Assembly: GCA_013416405.1 (NCBI GenBank)
Contig: JACCET010000008.1
Span: forward strand, 62,001-126,000
Reading direction: 5' to 3'
DNA length: 64,000 bases
Source: Alcaligenaceae bacterium
Lineage (GTDB): Bacteria > Pseudomonadota > Gammaproteobacteria > Burkholderiales > Burkholderiaceae_B
The notes beneath the pieces were generated by a model. The model was given only the letters and a program-made list of their open reading frames with translations, had not been told where the DNA came from and made no database searches. A program made the translations under genes and the position numbers. Each line of letters starts with the position of its first letter. Position 1 is the stretch's first letter. Positions 46,289 through 56,767 of the stretch are shown here, piece by piece.

Positions 46289-49200
46289 CTATACCTTTTC
46301 GACCTTGACCAGGAATGATTTGGACTCAGGCGTATACGAGTTGCCGTCGCCCACGGGCGGCGTCAGGGTATTGGCCAGGAAGCCCGGCTTGGCCAGACCG
46401 ACAAAGCCCCAGTGCAGGGGTATGCCCACGTGGTGCACGGTTTTGCCTTCAACCGTTAGCGCCTTGATGCGCTTGGTGACGACGGCCACCGCCTTGATGT
46501 AGCCTCGGTTGGACGATACCTTGACTCGGTCGCCATGCGCGATGCCCAACTCACCCGCCAGTGCGTCGCCGATTTCAACGAATTGCTCGGGTTGCAGAAT
46601 GGCATTGAGCTTGACGTGCTTGGTCCAGTAATGGAAATGCTCGGTCAGGCGGTAAGTTGTGCCTACGTAGGGGAAGTCGGCAACCTTGCCCATGGATGCC
46701 AAATCTTGGTCGAAGATACGCGCGGCAGGGTTGCTGACCACCAGCTTGTTGTCGGGGTACAGCGGGTTGTAGCCCACCGGCGTTTCGAAGGGCTCGTAGT
46801 GCACGGGGAACGGGCCTTCTGCCATGCCCTTGCGGGCAAAGAATCGAGCCACACCTTCGGGGTTCATGATGAAAGGCCCCATGCCGCCTGCTGGGTTTTC
46901 GTCGAGCTTGAAGTCGGGCACGTCGGCACCCACCCAGGCCTTGCCGTTCCAGCTGATCAGGGCGCGGCTGGGGTCGAAGGGTTGACCGTTGGTGTCGCAC
47001 GAAGCGCGGTTGTACATGATGCGGCGGTTGGCAGGCCAGCACCAGGCCCAGTTCAAAGTTTGGCCTATACCGGTTGGATCGCTGTTGTCGCGGCGAGCCA
47101 TTTGGTTGCCGTTCGAGGTCCAGCTGCCGGTGTATAGCCAGCACCCGCTGATGGTCGTGCCGTCGTCGCGCAGTTCGCCGAAGCCGGACAATTGCTCGCC
47201 CGCCTTGCGCAACACCTTGGTCGGGTCGGATGGGCTGGTGTTATCGACAATGTCGACAAGTGTCCGGCCGTTGATTTCCTTGGCCAGCTCTTGCGCACTG
47301 GGGTTGTTGGGCGTGGAATAAGGCCAGGCCAGATTGACGATGGGGTCTGGATAGGCGCCACCTTCTTTCTTGTACAAGGCCAGCAGGCGTTGGTAGATGA
47401 GCGACATGATTTCAATATCGCTTTTACCTTCGCCGGGAGGCTCGGCCCCTTTCCAGTGCCATTGCAACCAACGCCCGGAATTCACAAGCGTGCCTTCTTC
47501 CTCGGCAAAACAGGTGGTGGGCAGGCGGAACACTTCAGTTGGAATCTTCGAGGAGTCGACATCGTTGTGCTCGCCCACATTACGCCAGAACTCTGAGGTT
47601 TCAGTGATCAGCGGATCCATGATGATCAGGAACTTGAGCTTGGAGAAGGACTCAAGCAGCTTGCGCTTGTAGGGAGCGGCTGCCAGCGGATTGAAACCCT
47701 GGCAAATATAGCCCGTCATTTTGCCCTGGTGCATGAGCTCGTACACCTGCAGCATGTCGTAGGGCCTGTCCATTTTGGGCAGGTAATCGAAAGCCCAGTT
47801 GTTGTCGGCGGTTGCGGCGTCTCCCCACCATGCCTTCATGAGGCTGACGTGGAACTTGCTGTAATTGCGCCAGTAGCTGAGCTGATTAGGCCGCAGCGGC
47901 AGTTGTGTACGGCGGCTGATGTAGTCTGTGTAGGATTGCTCGCCGTCTGATGGTAAGGTCAGATAGCCCGGCAACAGATTGGACATCAGCCCCAGGTCGG
48001 TCAGGCCCTGGATATTGGAGTGTCCGCGCAGCGCGTTCATGCCGCCGCCCGGAATACCGATATTGCCCAGCAGCAATTGCATCATTGCACCGGTACGGAT
48101 GATTTGCGAACCGATGGAGTGCTGCGTCCAGCCCAGTGCGTACAAAATAGTACCCGCGCGATTCGGGCTTGCCGTCGAGGCAAGCATCTCGCAGACTTTC
48201 AGGAATTTGTCTTTGGGCGTGCCGCAGACGTTTTCCACCATTTCGGGTGTATAGCGCTCGTAGTGTTTCTTGAGCAACTGGTACACCGAACGGGGGTGTT
48301 GCAGGGTACGGTCGACCTTGGCATAGCCATCGTCGCCCATCTCGTAATCCCAGCTGGACTGATCGTACTTGCGGGTTTCTTCGTTGTAGCCTGAATACAG
48401 GCCGTCTTCGAAGCTGAAGTCTTCGCGAACGATGAAGGGCAAGTCAGTGTAGTTGCGCACGTATTCATGCTGGATTTTGTCGTTTTCCAGCAGGTAGCGT
48501 ATAACCCCGCCCAGGAAGACGATGTCAGTGCCGGTTCTAATGGGTGCGTAGTAATCTGCGACCGATGCCGAGCGCGTAAAGCGCGGATCGACGACGATCA
48601 GCTTGGCTTTGTTGTGCGCCTTGGCTTCCGTGACCCATTTAAACCCGCAGGGGTGAGCCTCGGCTGCATTGCCGCCCATGATAAGTACTATATCCGCGTT
48701 CTTGATGTCGACCCAATGGTTCGTCATCGCTCCACGGCCAAACGTCGGGGCAAGACCTGCCACCGTCGGGCCGTGTCAGACACGTGCTTGGTTGTCGAAT
48801 GCGAGTGCGCCCAGGCTGCGGAATACTTTATGTGTAACGTAGGCAACTTCGTTGGAACTGGCCGATGCCGCCAGCATGCCTGTGGTTAACCATCGGTTGA
48901 CCAATTGGCCGTCATCGTTGCGTTCAATGAAGTTGGCATCGCGGTCATCTTTCAGATGCCGGGCGATGCGGTCAAGGGCGTCGTCCCATGACATGCGTTC
49001 CCACTTGTCGGAACCGGGGGCGCGATACTCAGGATACTTCAGCCGGTTGGGGCTATTGATGAAATCCGTGAGCGCCGCCCCCTTGGGACAGAGTGTTCCG
49101 CGGTTCACAGGGTGATCGGGATCGCCCTCGATGTGCATGATGTTGGGTTCGGCATTTTTTGCGCCATCGCCCAGGCTGTACATAAGTACGCCGCATGCTA

Positions 49201-49366
49201 CAGAACAATAAGGACAGGTATTGCGCGTTTCAGTCATGCGCGCCAGCTTGTACTGACGCACTTCGGCCATGGCAGGACTTGGCGCCGCGCCCAGCAACGT
49301 TAGACTGGAACTGGCCAGTGTCGTACCTGTTACCTTGAAGAATTGACGCCGGTTCATGTTTACCAT
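46289..49366 (-). CDS. fdhG: selenocysteine-containing formate dehydrogenase alpha subunit (Mo-bisMGD)
   Basis: This is the catalytic subunit of a periplasmic, respiratory formate dehydrogenase. The gene reads through an in-frame TGA at 48776-48778, giving a 1025-residue protein with Sec197 in [16 protein letters not shown], the same place as Sec196 of E. coli FdnG/FdoG. The N-terminus has a twin-arginine signal (NRRQFFK). A [4Fe-4S] motif is formed by Cys51, Cys54, Cys58 and Cys93. I start at the ATG at 49366, which has a G-rich ribosome site, three codons before a second ATG. Both halves match FdoG throughout, so this is not a broken gene. Confidence 0.95.
48733..48775 (-). promoter_or_regulatory. 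SECIS element of fdhG
   Basis: Right after the UGA the RNA folds into a hairpin. The outer stem is CACGGCC with GGCCGTG (7 bp). The apical part (48747-48764) is GG-U-GGCA, loop GGUCU, UGCC-CC. The bulged U and the GGUCU loop match the E. coli fdhF/fdnG SECIS features contacted by SelB. It is also coding sequence ([10 protein letters not shown] and onward). Confidence 0.92.
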
Positions 49367-49611
49367 GCCGCCCCCCAGGTGGTTGAAACAAAGTTGATGC
49401 AAAACTTGGGGACGTAACGGTAGCGCCCCGATGCTCGGGAAAGTATAGGACGACAATCGGTAAAAAGCCATGGTCGCAGGATGGTTTCATAAGATTGCTA
49501 TCCAAGGCATGTGACTTGCTACCAGGAGTGGAGTGCCTCCATGGGGTGTGGGGGCTACGGCATAGGGGCGGTTCTCAAAGGGCCGGTTCTTTAACTCGCA
49601 GGGAGGACACC

Positions 49612-50214
49612 ATGTCCAGTCATTACACAGGTTGGCACAAAATACATTCGGATATCGGCGCCATGCGTCGGCTGCAGAACGGAGGCCGCAAGGCCGCGAT
49701 GGTGGCGGGCGTCACGGTGGGTATTCTGCTGGGGCCGATTGCTCTGGCAGAGATTACCGTGCCGATGCATCAGGCGACGGAAAAAGGCCTCATGGATGAA
49801 ATCGGGCAGGTAGTTATTTCGGAGTCCAAGTACGGATTGGTCTTTACGCCGCAATTGAAGGGTCTGGAGCCTGGCGTGCATGGTTTCCATCTACATGAGA
49901 AGCCCAGTTGCGAGCCCGCCGAGGTCAAGGGAAAAATGACAGCAGCAGGTGCTGCGGGTGGCCACCTGGATCCTGACAATACAGGCGCGCACGGCTATCC
50001 TTGGGGTGACGGGCATCTGGGAGACCTGCCCGCTCTGTATGTCGATGCCCAGGGTGCAGCCCTCCATCCTGTACTGGCGCCACGTCTGACTAGCCTGGAT
50101 CAGATCGCCGGACGTGCATTGATGGTGCACAAGGGAGGGGATAATCATGCGGATCAGCCGAAACCCTTGGGCGGAGGTGGGGCCAGAGAAGCCTGCGGCG
50201 TGATCAAGCCCTAG
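49612..50214 (+). CDS. sodC: superoxide dismutase [Cu-Zn]
   Basis: Periplasmic Cu-Zn SOD removes superoxide. The 200-residue protein has the copper ligands in GFHLHEK, the bridging His in GGHLDP, the zinc ligands in GAHGYP and GDGHLGD, and the last copper His in MVHKGGDNH. The disulfide Cys pair is present (PSCEP, EACGV). I use the ATG at 49612, which has GGGAGGA upstream. The polar N-region before the hydrophobic signal core is about 28 residues, unusually long. Confidence 0.95.
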   Translation: MSSHYTGWHKIHSDIGAMRRLQNGGRKAAMVAGVTVGILLGPIALAEITVPMHQATEKGLMDEIGQVVISESKYGLVFTPQLKGLEPGVHGFHLHEKPSCEPAEVKGKMTAAGAAGGHLDPDNTGAHGYPWGDGHLGDLPALYVDAQGAALHPVLAPRLTSLDQIAGRALMVHKGGDNHADQPKPLGGGGAREACGVIKP

Positions 50215-50327
50215 ATACTTGAGCTGGCTTGAATTTGATCAGCATGGGCGACCCTGAGCATCGCGAAGCACTATTTGGATGAACCATGCTGCAATCCTGG
50301 ATCTGGATCAAATGCGCTGTGAGTTGG

Positions 50328-50344
50328 TTATGATATCGTCATAA
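50328..50344. promoter_or_regulatory. dyad symmetry upstream of nrdJ
   Basis: TTATGA and TCATAA are perfect inverted arms around TATCG, centred about 38 bases before the nrdJ ATG. It is placed like an operator or a promoter-proximal site. It does not resemble an NrdR box or a cobalamin riboswitch. Confidence 0.35.
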
Positions 50345-50373
50345 ACACACCACCAAAGTACCTAGGAAATATC

Positions 50374-53220
50374 ATGCAACAATTGGAAAGCGCCGCCATT
50401 GCGCTGGCGGAACCGCAACTTATTTCCACCGAAGTCCTCATAGAAAAATACGCCAAAGGGGACGAAACCAATATTGGACAAGTGCGGGCCCGGGTTGCCC
50501 AGGCCCTGGCACAGGTTGAGCCGGCCAAGCAACGCAAACGTTACGCCGACGAGTTCCTGTGGGCCATGGACAACGGCTTCATTCCTGCCGGCCGGGTCAA
50601 CAGCGCGGCGGGCACCGATCTGCAAAGTACCCTGATCAATTGCTTTGTTCAGCCTGTAGGCGACTCGATCACCGAAGAAGCCGACGGCAAGCCCGGTATC
50701 TATACGGCGCTTGCGCAAGCCGCCGAAACCATGCGGCGCGGCGGTGGGGTGGGCTATAACTTTTCCGCGATTCGGCCACGTGGCGCGCGGGTGAAAGGCA
50801 CAGGCAGCAGTGCCTCGGGGCCTATTTCCTATATGCGCGTCTTCGATCGCTCCTGCGAAACCGTAGAGTCCGCCGGAGCACGCCGTGGCGCACAAATGGC
50901 AGTGCTTAATGTTACCCACCCAGACATCATGGAGTTCATCACGGCCAAGCAAGAGCGCGGCCAATTGAACAACTTCAACGTCTCGGTCGGGGTAACCGAC
51001 GCCTTCATGCAGGCAGTTGAAACCGACGGCATGTTCGAGCTGGCGCATGTGGCCGAGCCTACCCAGGAACTAAAGAGTGGCGGTGCCTATTTGCGCGACG
51101 ACGGTCTTTGGGTCTACAAGTCTGTGCGTGCCCAAGAGGTCTGGAACCTGATCATGCAAAGCACCTATGCCGCGGCAGAGCCCGGCGTGCTGTATCTGGA
51201 TCGCATCAATCAGGAAAACAACCTTGCCTACTGCGAAGATATCGAATCCACCAACCCTTGCGGCGAGCAGCCCTTGCCCGACTATGGCTGCTGCTGCCTG
51301 GGCAGCCTGAACCTTGCGGCCTACGTTACGTCGCCTTTCAGCGAAACGGCAGCGTTCGACTTCCAGAAAATGCAGAAAGCCACGAAGCTGGCCGTGCGCA
51401 TGCTCGATAACGTGCTGATCGCCACCAAATGGCCTCTAGAAGAGCAGCGCCGCGAAGCCGACGACAAACGTCGTCTGGGCCTGGGCTTTACCGGTCTGGG
51501 CGATACCCTGATTATGCTGGGCGTACGCTACGACACCGAACAAGGGCGCGAGCTGGCGGCCGAGTTTGCCCGCCAGATGCGCGATGCCGCCTACGAGGCG
51601 TCGGTATCGCTGGCGCAGGAACGGGGTGCTTTCCCCAAGCTGCAGGCAGAAGAATACCTGCGCAGCGAGTTTGCCCAGCGCCTGCCCGAAGAACTGAAGC
51701 AGGCCATACGCGAGCATGGCATACGCAATTCCCACCTGACCTCCATCGCGCCCACCGGAACGATCTCCCTGGCCTTTGCCGACAACGCATCCAATGGTAT
51801 CGAGCCGGCTTTTTCCTGGTTCTACAAGCGCAGCAAGCGCATGCCCGACGGCAGCAAAAAAGACTATACGGTCGAAGATCACGCCTACCGTGTGTATCGC
51901 GCCATGGGCGGCGACGTCGATGCCTTGCCGGAAGCCTTTGTCTCGGCGCTGGAAATTTCCGCTGTCGATCACATGCTGATGGTTGCCGCCGTGGCACCGT
52001 ATGTCGATGCAGCCATTTCAAAAACCGTGAACGTTCCCGTCGATTATCCCTACGATGACTTCAAGAACCTGTATATGCAGGCCTGGCATAAGGGCCTGAA
52101 GGGCATTACCACCTATAGGCCCAACAACATCCTGGGTGCGGTGCTGTCCGTATCCAGCGAACAAGACGGCGCGCCGCAGCCCATCACTCTGTCCGAGCAG
52201 GACAAGCGCCTGGTGCTTACCAAGGTTGCCAAATCGCCACCGCTTGCTTCCCTGCGCTGGCCGTCACGGCCTGGCCTGCCCACCGGCGCGTCGGGCTGGG
52301 TCAGCGAAACCATACAGACCCCCCAGGGCGAATTCGCCGTCGTGGTGGCTGACAAGGATCGCGTTCCCTTTGAAGTCTGGGTGCTGGGTGGACAACCTCC
52401 GCGCGGCCTGGACGCCATCGCCAAAACACTGTCCACGGATATGCGTGCCAACGACAGAGGCTGGTTGCGCAAGAAACTGTCTGTGCTGGCCCATGCCTAT
52501 GGCGACGGTTTCCAGATGCCCATGCCTCCCAATGGCGACCGGGTGCAGGTGCCCAGCGCAACCGCCGCGCTGGCCCGTCTGGTCGAGTGGCGCTATAACG
52601 ACCTGGGAGCGCTCGACGTGCGCGAAGAAGACCCGGCTCCGGTTTTGAATGCCTTGTTTGCTCCGCACGAACCGAAAACAGGCACCGACGGCACACTGGC
52701 CTGGGTAGCCGACGTTCGCAACCCATCCACCGATGACGATTTCGTGTTGATGCTTAAGGAATTGCAGATGCCCGACGGCAGTCGCCGCCCTTACAGCATG
52801 TGGCTGACGGGCGCGCATCCTCGCGCGCTGGATGGCTTGTGCAAGCTGCTGAGCCTTGATATGCGTGTAGTGGATCCAGCCTGGATAGGCATGAAACTGC
52901 GCAAGTTGCTGAACTATGCCGAGCCGCGTGGTGATTTCCTGGCACGTGTACCTGGTAGTGAAAAGCAGGCCAATTACCCTTCAACCGTAGCCTATGTGGC
53001 GCAATTGGTCATACATCGCTATGCAATGCTTGGGCTTCTTACCGAAGAGGGCATGCCCATCAAGGCCATGGGCGTGGTGGCTGCCGAGCCCACCAGTCAG
53101 GCCGTGGCTGTCGAGCCCATGCAGGGCAAGCGCTGCGGTGAATGCGGCAACCATGCCGTGATCAAGAAAGATGGCTGCGAGTTCTGCACGGTGTGCGGCG
53201 CCATAGGCGCTTGCGGCTGA
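50374..53220 (+). CDS. nrdJ: adenosylcobalamin-dependent ribonucleotide reductase (class II)
   Basis: NrdJ reduces ribonucleotides with a B12-derived radical, with or without oxygen. The 948-residue protein has the class II core: first redox Cys in [10 protein letters not shown], radical Cys in [15 protein letters not shown] (Asn, Cys, Glu triad), and the second redox Cys region [10 protein letters not shown]. Two tandem TSCPD-like modules of about 90 residues follow (around 620-720 and 780-870). A C-terminal zinc ribbon (CGECGNH and CEFCTVCG) ends the protein. It is a single-gene unit; no cobalamin riboswitch is visible in the 159 bases upstream. Confidence 0.95.
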   Translation: MQQLESAAIALAEPQLISTEVLIEKYAKGDETNIGQVRARVAQALAQVEPAKQRKRYADEFLWAMDNGFIPAGRVNSAAGTDLQSTLINCFVQPVGDSITEEADGKPGIYTALAQAAETMRRGGGVGYNFSAIRPRGARVKGTGSSASGPISYMRVFDRSCETVESAGARRGAQMAVLNVTHPDIMEFITAKQERGQLNNFNVSVGVTDAFMQAVETDGMFELAHVAEPTQELKSGGAYLRDDGLWVYKSVRAQEVWNLIMQSTYAAAEPGVLYLDRINQENNLAYCEDIESTNPCGEQPLPDYGCCCLGSLNLAAYVTSPFSETAAFDFQKMQKATKLAVRMLDNVLIATKWPLEEQRREADDKRRLGLGFTGLGDTLIMLGVRYDTEQGRELAAEFARQMRDAAYEASVSLAQERGAFPKLQAEEYLRSEFAQRLPEELKQAIREHGIRNSHLTSIAPTGTISLAFADNASNGIEPAFSWFYKRSKRMPDGSKKDYTVEDHAYRVYRAMGGDVDALPEAFVSALEISAVDHMLMVAAVAPYVDAAISKTVNVPVDYPYDDFKNLYMQAWHKGLKGITTYRPNNILGAVLSVSSEQDGAPQPITLSEQDKRLVLTKVAKSPPLASLRWPSRPGLPTGASGWVSETIQTPQGEFAVVVADKDRVPFEVWVLGGQPPRGLDAIAKTLSTDMRANDRGWLRKKLSVLAHAYGDGFQMPMPPNGDRVQVPSATAALARLVEWRYNDLGALDVREEDPAPVLNALFAPHEPKTGTDGTLAWVADVRNPSTDDDFVLMLKELQMPDGSRRPYSMWLTGAHPRALDGLCKLLSLDMRVVDPAWIGMKLRKLLNYAEPRGDFLARVPGSEKQANYPSTVAYVAQLVIHRYAMLGLLTEEGMPIKAMGVVAAEPTSQAVAVEPMQGKRCGECGNHAVIKKDGCEFCTVCGAIGACG

Positions 53221-53234
53221 TAATGCCTTGAGTG

Positions 53235-53264
53235 GCGTCAGCCCGCTTCTGCGGCGGCTGACGC
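53235..53264. terminator. hairpin between convergent nrdJ and lytic transglycosylase genes
   Basis: GCGTCAGCC pairs with GGCTGACGC (9 bp) around a 12-base loop, 14 bases after the nrdJ stop. It overlaps the 3' coding end of the opposing gene. It plausibly ends nrdJ transcription. Confidence 0.55.
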
Positions 53265-53978
53265 TTGCGCCATGCTTGAGTTCAGGTTGGCCTGGTCGGC
53301 AAGCTGAGCCAGCTTGCGCGACTCTTTAAGAATTTTGTTTGTGTAGCCGCGGGCATTGCCTGAGTATTTGCTCAGGGCCTTGGCCAGGCTGCCGTCGGCG
53401 GACTCAAGATATTCCTCCAGAATATCGGTGCCCACGCGCACATTGACCTCAGGGTCAAAGAGCGATTCCGAGGGATGCAGTTTTTCACGATGCCAGCGGC
53501 GCACGACTTGCATCAGGCCCTGGGCGCCATAGCGACTTTGCACCTTGGGGCGAAAAGAGCTTTCTTTCTGCATGATGGCAATGAGCAGTTCGGGCTCAAT
53601 GCCGTCGCGTTTCTCCGCTTCAGCCCAGGCCAGGTCGACGTACTGGCGTACGAACTTCGGGTTCCGGCGGAATTTCGTTGCAAGATAATTGGCCTGCGCC
53701 TGTTTGGCAGCCTCTTCGGTCAGGGCTTGTATGCGCTGATCACCCAGTTGCTCCAGTTGCGGAATGGGTGCCATCTGGTTGTCGGGCCACTGATGCAGGG
53801 TAATGAGATCAGAAAATATGCCTTCCTGTAGCGGGTTCAAGGTGTTGGCAAGAACGCCGGCTGGGGCCGCCAGGCAACACGTCAGCAGCATGCCCATGAG
53901 AGGGCGGTATATGCTGCGATGCAGCGAAAAAGAAGGGAATTCTAAGGCGGGGAAAAGTAGTTTTTGTTTGATGATCAT
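53238..53978 (-). CDS. lytic transglycosylase (SLT domain)
   Basis: This is a peptidoglycan-cleaving enzyme of 246 residues. The goose-lysozyme-like SLT domain covers about residues 115-235: LLIAIMQKESSFRPKVQS with catalytic Glu, GAQGLMQV, NVRVGTDILEEYL, and KALSKYSGNARGYTNKIL. A hydrophobic stretch (GMLLTCCLAAPAGVLA) about 30 residues in looks like a signal peptide or anchor. I prefer the ATG at 53978 to an in-frame GTG at 53999. It is monocistronic. Confidence 0.9.
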   Translation of the reverse strand: MIIKQKLLFPALEFPSFSLHRSIYRPLMGMLLTCCLAAPAGVLANTLNPLQEGIFSDLITLHQWPDNQMAPIPQLEQLGDQRIQALTEEAAKQAQANYLATKFRRNPKFVRQYVDLAWAEAEKRDGIEPELLIAIMQKESSFRPKVQSRYGAQGLMQVVRRWHREKLHPSESLFDPEVNVRVGTDILEEYLESADGSLAKALSKYSGNARGYTNKILKESRKLAQLADQANLNSSMAQASAAAEAG

Positions 53979-54072
53979 TGGACTTGAAATGCGCGGCACC
54001 GTAATTTTCTTTTGTAATCATAACATTGCGCCGTATTTCACTGTTTTTTACAATGTAAGCAAACAGTACGCG

Positions 54073-54090
54073 AGGCGCCGCCTGGCGCCT
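54073..54090 (-). terminator. hairpin after the D-2-hydroxyacid dehydrogenase gene
   Basis: AGGCGCC pairs with GGCGCCT around GCCT (7 bp). It lies 13 bases past the last gene of the leftward catabolic operon. No immediate T-run follows, but it is well placed to end that transcript. Confidence 0.5.
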
Positions 54091-54102
54091 TGTGCCCTGC
54101 AT

Positions 54103-55068
54103 CTAGCGTATCCGGTTTTCGGGTATTGCCCCCGAAAAGTGCGCCGTCAGGCTGGAACACAGTAACTCTCCCATGGCCAGGCGCGTGCGCAGGGTACTGC
54201 TGCCGATATGAGGCAGGCCAAAAACATTAGGCAATTGTCTGTAGGCCGGGTGTATATCGGGCTCTCCGGCAAATACGTCGAGCCCGGCCGCGGCAACCAC
54301 GCCGGTTGTCAGGGCTTGTACCAAGTCTTCGTCGCACACAATATCGCCGCGTGAAATATTGCAAACGACGGCGTTGGGCGGCAAGCGCTGCAAAATCTGC
54401 TTGTTGATCAGGCCTTGTGTAGAGGGGCTGGCCGGGCAGGCTATGCACAGAAAGTCGCTTTCCTGCGCCAGGCTTTCCAGGCTGGCGTGATACTGTGCGC
54501 CGGATTCAAGTTCGGCGCTAAGCCGGTTGCGGTTATGGTAGTGAACCGTCATGTCGAAGCCGCGCGCGCGCCTGCCGATTGCGCGCCCTATGCGCCCCAT
54601 GCCCAGTATGCCCAATCGACTGCCCCATACCTCGCGACCGATCAGCTGCCGTGGGCTCCAGCCCTGCCATGTGCCCTCGCGGACAAGATCTATGCCCTCG
54701 ATTACTCGCCGCGCGGCCCCCAGCATAAGCAGCCAGGCGGCATCGGCGCAGGCCTCGTCCAGCACGCCCGGTGTGCTGAACACGGCAATGCCTTTGGCTT
54801 GCAAGGCATCCAGATCCAGATGGTTATTGCCAACGGAGTAGGTACACACTACTTTGACTGAGGCAGGAAGCCGTTCTACGGCAGCCCGATCCAGCGGGTC
54901 GGTTGCGGTCAGCACGATGGCATCCGCGTCTTGTGCGTAGTCAATCAACTCGTCAGTGCGAAGCACGCGGCCCGTATCGTTATAGGCCGCGTTGAATTGA
55001 TTGGTGAACAAAGCCAGGACTTCTTGGGGAAAATTACAGGCGACGTAGATTTTTGGTTGCGTATTCAT
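54103..55068 (-). CDS. D-isomer-specific 2-hydroxyacid dehydrogenase
   Basis: This is a 321-residue NAD(P)H-dependent reductase of 2-oxo acids. The nucleotide motif is GMGRIGRAIGRR; the catalytic residues are the Arg in NISRGDIV, the Glu in FAGEPDIHP and the His in LPHIGSST. It is the last gene of the nine-gene catabolic operon (35 bases after the NTF2-like gene), so it may act on a keto acid formed by ring cleavage. It could also be a glyoxylate/hydroxypyruvate reductase. Confidence 0.93.
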   Translation of the reverse strand: MNTQPKIYVACNFPQEVLALFTNQFNAAYNDTGRVLRTDELIDYAQDADAIVLTATDPLDRAAVERLPASVKVVCTYSVGNNHLDLDALQAKGIAVFSTPGVLDEACADAAWLLMLGAARRVIEGIDLVREGTWQGWSPRQLIGREVWGSRLGILGMGRIGRAIGRRARGFDMTVHYHNRNRLSAELESGAQYHASLESLAQESDFLCIACPASPSTQGLINKQILQRLPPNAVVCNISRGDIVCDEDLVQALTTGVVAAAGLDVFAGEPDIHPAYRQLPNVFGLPHIGSSTLRTRLAMGELLCSSLTAHFSGAIPENRIR

Positions 55069-55103
55069 TTTTCCCCGTAAAGTTCGTGTGGCTTCTGTTG
55101 TGG

Positions 55104-55502
55104 CTAAAGGTGCTTCTTGCTGCGCTTATGCGTCAGCACCCAAAGCTCGCCGCGCAGCGAAAACGTGTCTTTGCTGCGAAGTATGGTTTTCAGTTGCAGG
55201 CCGCCCGACGGGTGCTGGTTATCGTACACCGTCAGATAGTACACAGCAGATGCCGTTGTAGCATCTTCCATGGTGACTTGCAGGTTGCTGTACTGGTGCG
55301 ACGTTATACGATCGGGATTGCGCTCAGCCAGAGCGGCACGAATCTCGGCAGGGCCTGTCAGAGTCTTGCCCTGACGAAGCCATACGGTGTCGGGTGCCAC
55401 GCAGGACAACAGCCCTTCGGTATCGCCCTGATCCAGGCTAAGGTAGAAATGCGCGATGGCTTGCGCGCATTGACTGTATGGGATGGAAGTGGGCATATGC
55501 AC
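55104..55502 (-). CDS. NTF2/SnoaL-like small protein
   Basis: This is a 132-residue protein with the cone-shaped NTF2/SnoaL fold pattern: AHFYLSLDQGDTEGLLSCVAPDTVW, then HQYSNLQVTMED and a C-terminal TFSLRGELWVLTHKR. The family includes isomerases, dehydratases and ring-hydroxylase small subunits. It lies inside the catabolic operon, 23 bases downstream of the ferredoxin reductase gene. Its role there is unknown; acting on a ring-cleavage product is one option. Confidence 0.78.
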   Translation of the reverse strand: MHMPTSIPYSQCAQAIAHFYLSLDQGDTEGLLSCVAPDTVWLRQGKTLTGPAEIRAALAERNPDRITSHQYSNLQVTMEDATTASAVYYLTVYDNQHPSGGLQLKTILRSKDTFSLRGELWVLTHKRSKKHL

Positions 55503-55525
55503 CTTGAAAATCTTTTTGGTAATGG

Positions 55526-56767
55526 TCAGGCGGCAAGGCTTGCCGCTGCCAGTTGCTTCAATGGAATTCCGGGGTCGGCCAGTTCAGCCGCAGCAGCCCG
55601 CAGGCCACGTTCGACCAGTTGCTTTGCAAACCGGTAATCCCGGCCTGCATTCATGCCTATGACGCCTGCGACCACCTCATCTGCAGTCAGGTAGAAACGT
55701 AATGTGCCGCCATTGGGCATGGTGCGCATGGCGGTGATGGCTCCGCCATGGACATGGCCTGCAATCTGAATGAACTGATCGAACTGCTGCGACCACAACA
55801 TGGGCGTCGGCCGGTATAGGGTGTCGTGGCCCAATATGGCGCGCGCAACAGCCATGCCCTGATCCTGAGCGTTCTGCCAGGATTCCAGGCGTGACCAGCC
55901 CGCTGTGCCTGCCGTCTCCATGACCGCGACGTCTCCGGCGGCATAGATACTGGGGTCATTGGTCCTGCATAGTCCATCGACTTGAATGCCATGGTTGTTG
56001 CAGGTCAGGTCGGCTTGACGAGCCAGTTCATCGTTGGCGAGCAGGCCGGCTGCCACGATGATGTGGTCGCACTGCAGGGACTGACCATTAGAAAGTTCGG
56101 CATTCAAACCCTGCTCCGTTGCCTTGATGGCCAAGACATGCGTGCCGAGCAATACTTTGGTTTGCTGGCTGGCGTGCAGGTTCTGCAGCACCTCTGATAC
56201 GTCAGCGGTGACACTGCGCTGACATAGCCGGTCCGCAAATTCAACGATGGTGACCCCGCAGTGAAGTTGCCGGGCAGAGGCTGCCACTTCCAGTCCTATC
56301 CAGCCGCCGCCAATCACGAGCACATGGCCCGCTTGCGTTGTGAGCGCCTGCTTCAGACGCAAGGCATCGTCCAGCGATCTGAGCGTATGCACGCGTTCAT
56401 GATCTATGCCCGGAATGGGAAGGTCGCGGGCGCGTCCGCCTGTGCACAGAACCAGCTTGTCATATTGCAGCTGCTCGCCGTTCGTCAGCTCCAGCTGCCG
56501 TGCCTCGCGATCGATGGCGACGGCCGCGGCGCCGAACCGGGTTTCAATATTCAGGGATTCCAGTGCCGCGTGGTCGACAATGGTCAGTGCTTCGGGCTGG
56601 CTTAGCCCCAGCAGAATCTCTTTGGAAAGCGGCGGCCGCTCGTAGGGTGCGTGTGTTTCGGCACCCACCAGCACAATGCTTCCCTGGTGGCCTTCATCGC
56701 GCAATGTGCGGGCGGCCCAGCCACCGGCCTGGCCCGCGCCCACGATAACGACGCGATCGGTTGTCAT
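55526..56767 (-). CDS. NAD(P)H-dependent ferredoxin reductase (FAD) for the Rieske oxygenase
   Basis: This is a 413-residue flavoprotein of the BphA4/putidaredoxin-reductase type. It passes electrons to a ferredoxin. It starts VVIVGAGQAGGWAARTLR (FAD site), with VLVIGGGWIGLEVAASAR (NAD(P)H site) and DPSIYAAGDVA. The ATG at 56767 overlaps the stop of the Rieske ferredoxin gene (ATGA); the longer open frame would run through that gene. It completes a three-component electron chain with the two genes upstream. Confidence 0.93.
   Translation of the reverse strand: MTTDRVVIVGAGQAGGWAARTLRDEGHQGSIVLVGAETHAPYERPPLSKEILLGLSQPEALTIVDHAALESLNIETRFGAAAVAIDREARQLELTNGEQLQYDKLVLCTGGRARDLPIPGIDHERVHTLRSLDDALRLKQALTTQAGHVLVIGGGWIGLEVAASARQLHCGVTIVEFADRLCQRSVTADVSEVLQNLHASQQTKVLLGTHVLAIKATEQGLNAELSNGQSLQCDHIIVAAGLLANDELARQADLTCNNHGIQVDGLCRTNDPSIYAAGDVAVMETAGTAGWSRLESWQNAQDQGMAVARAILGHDTLYRPTPMLWSQQFDQFIQIAGHVHGGAITAMRTMPNGGTLRFYLTADEVVAGVIGMNAGRDYRFAKQLVERGLRAAAAELADPGIPLKQLAAASLAA

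Noticed and set aside
48776-48778. Nonsense mutation or frameshift splitting fdhG
   Set aside because: The TGA is exactly at the family Sec position, followed by a SECIS, and all Sec machinery is encoded next to it.
49367-49611. FNR-type box upstream of fdhG
   Set aside because: Only a TTTTGCATCAA half-match was found; the second half-site does not fit TTGAT-N4-ATCAA.
50215-50373. Cobalamin riboswitch in front of nrdJ
   Set aside because: No B12-box-like sequence and the gap is too short for the usual fold of about 200 bases.
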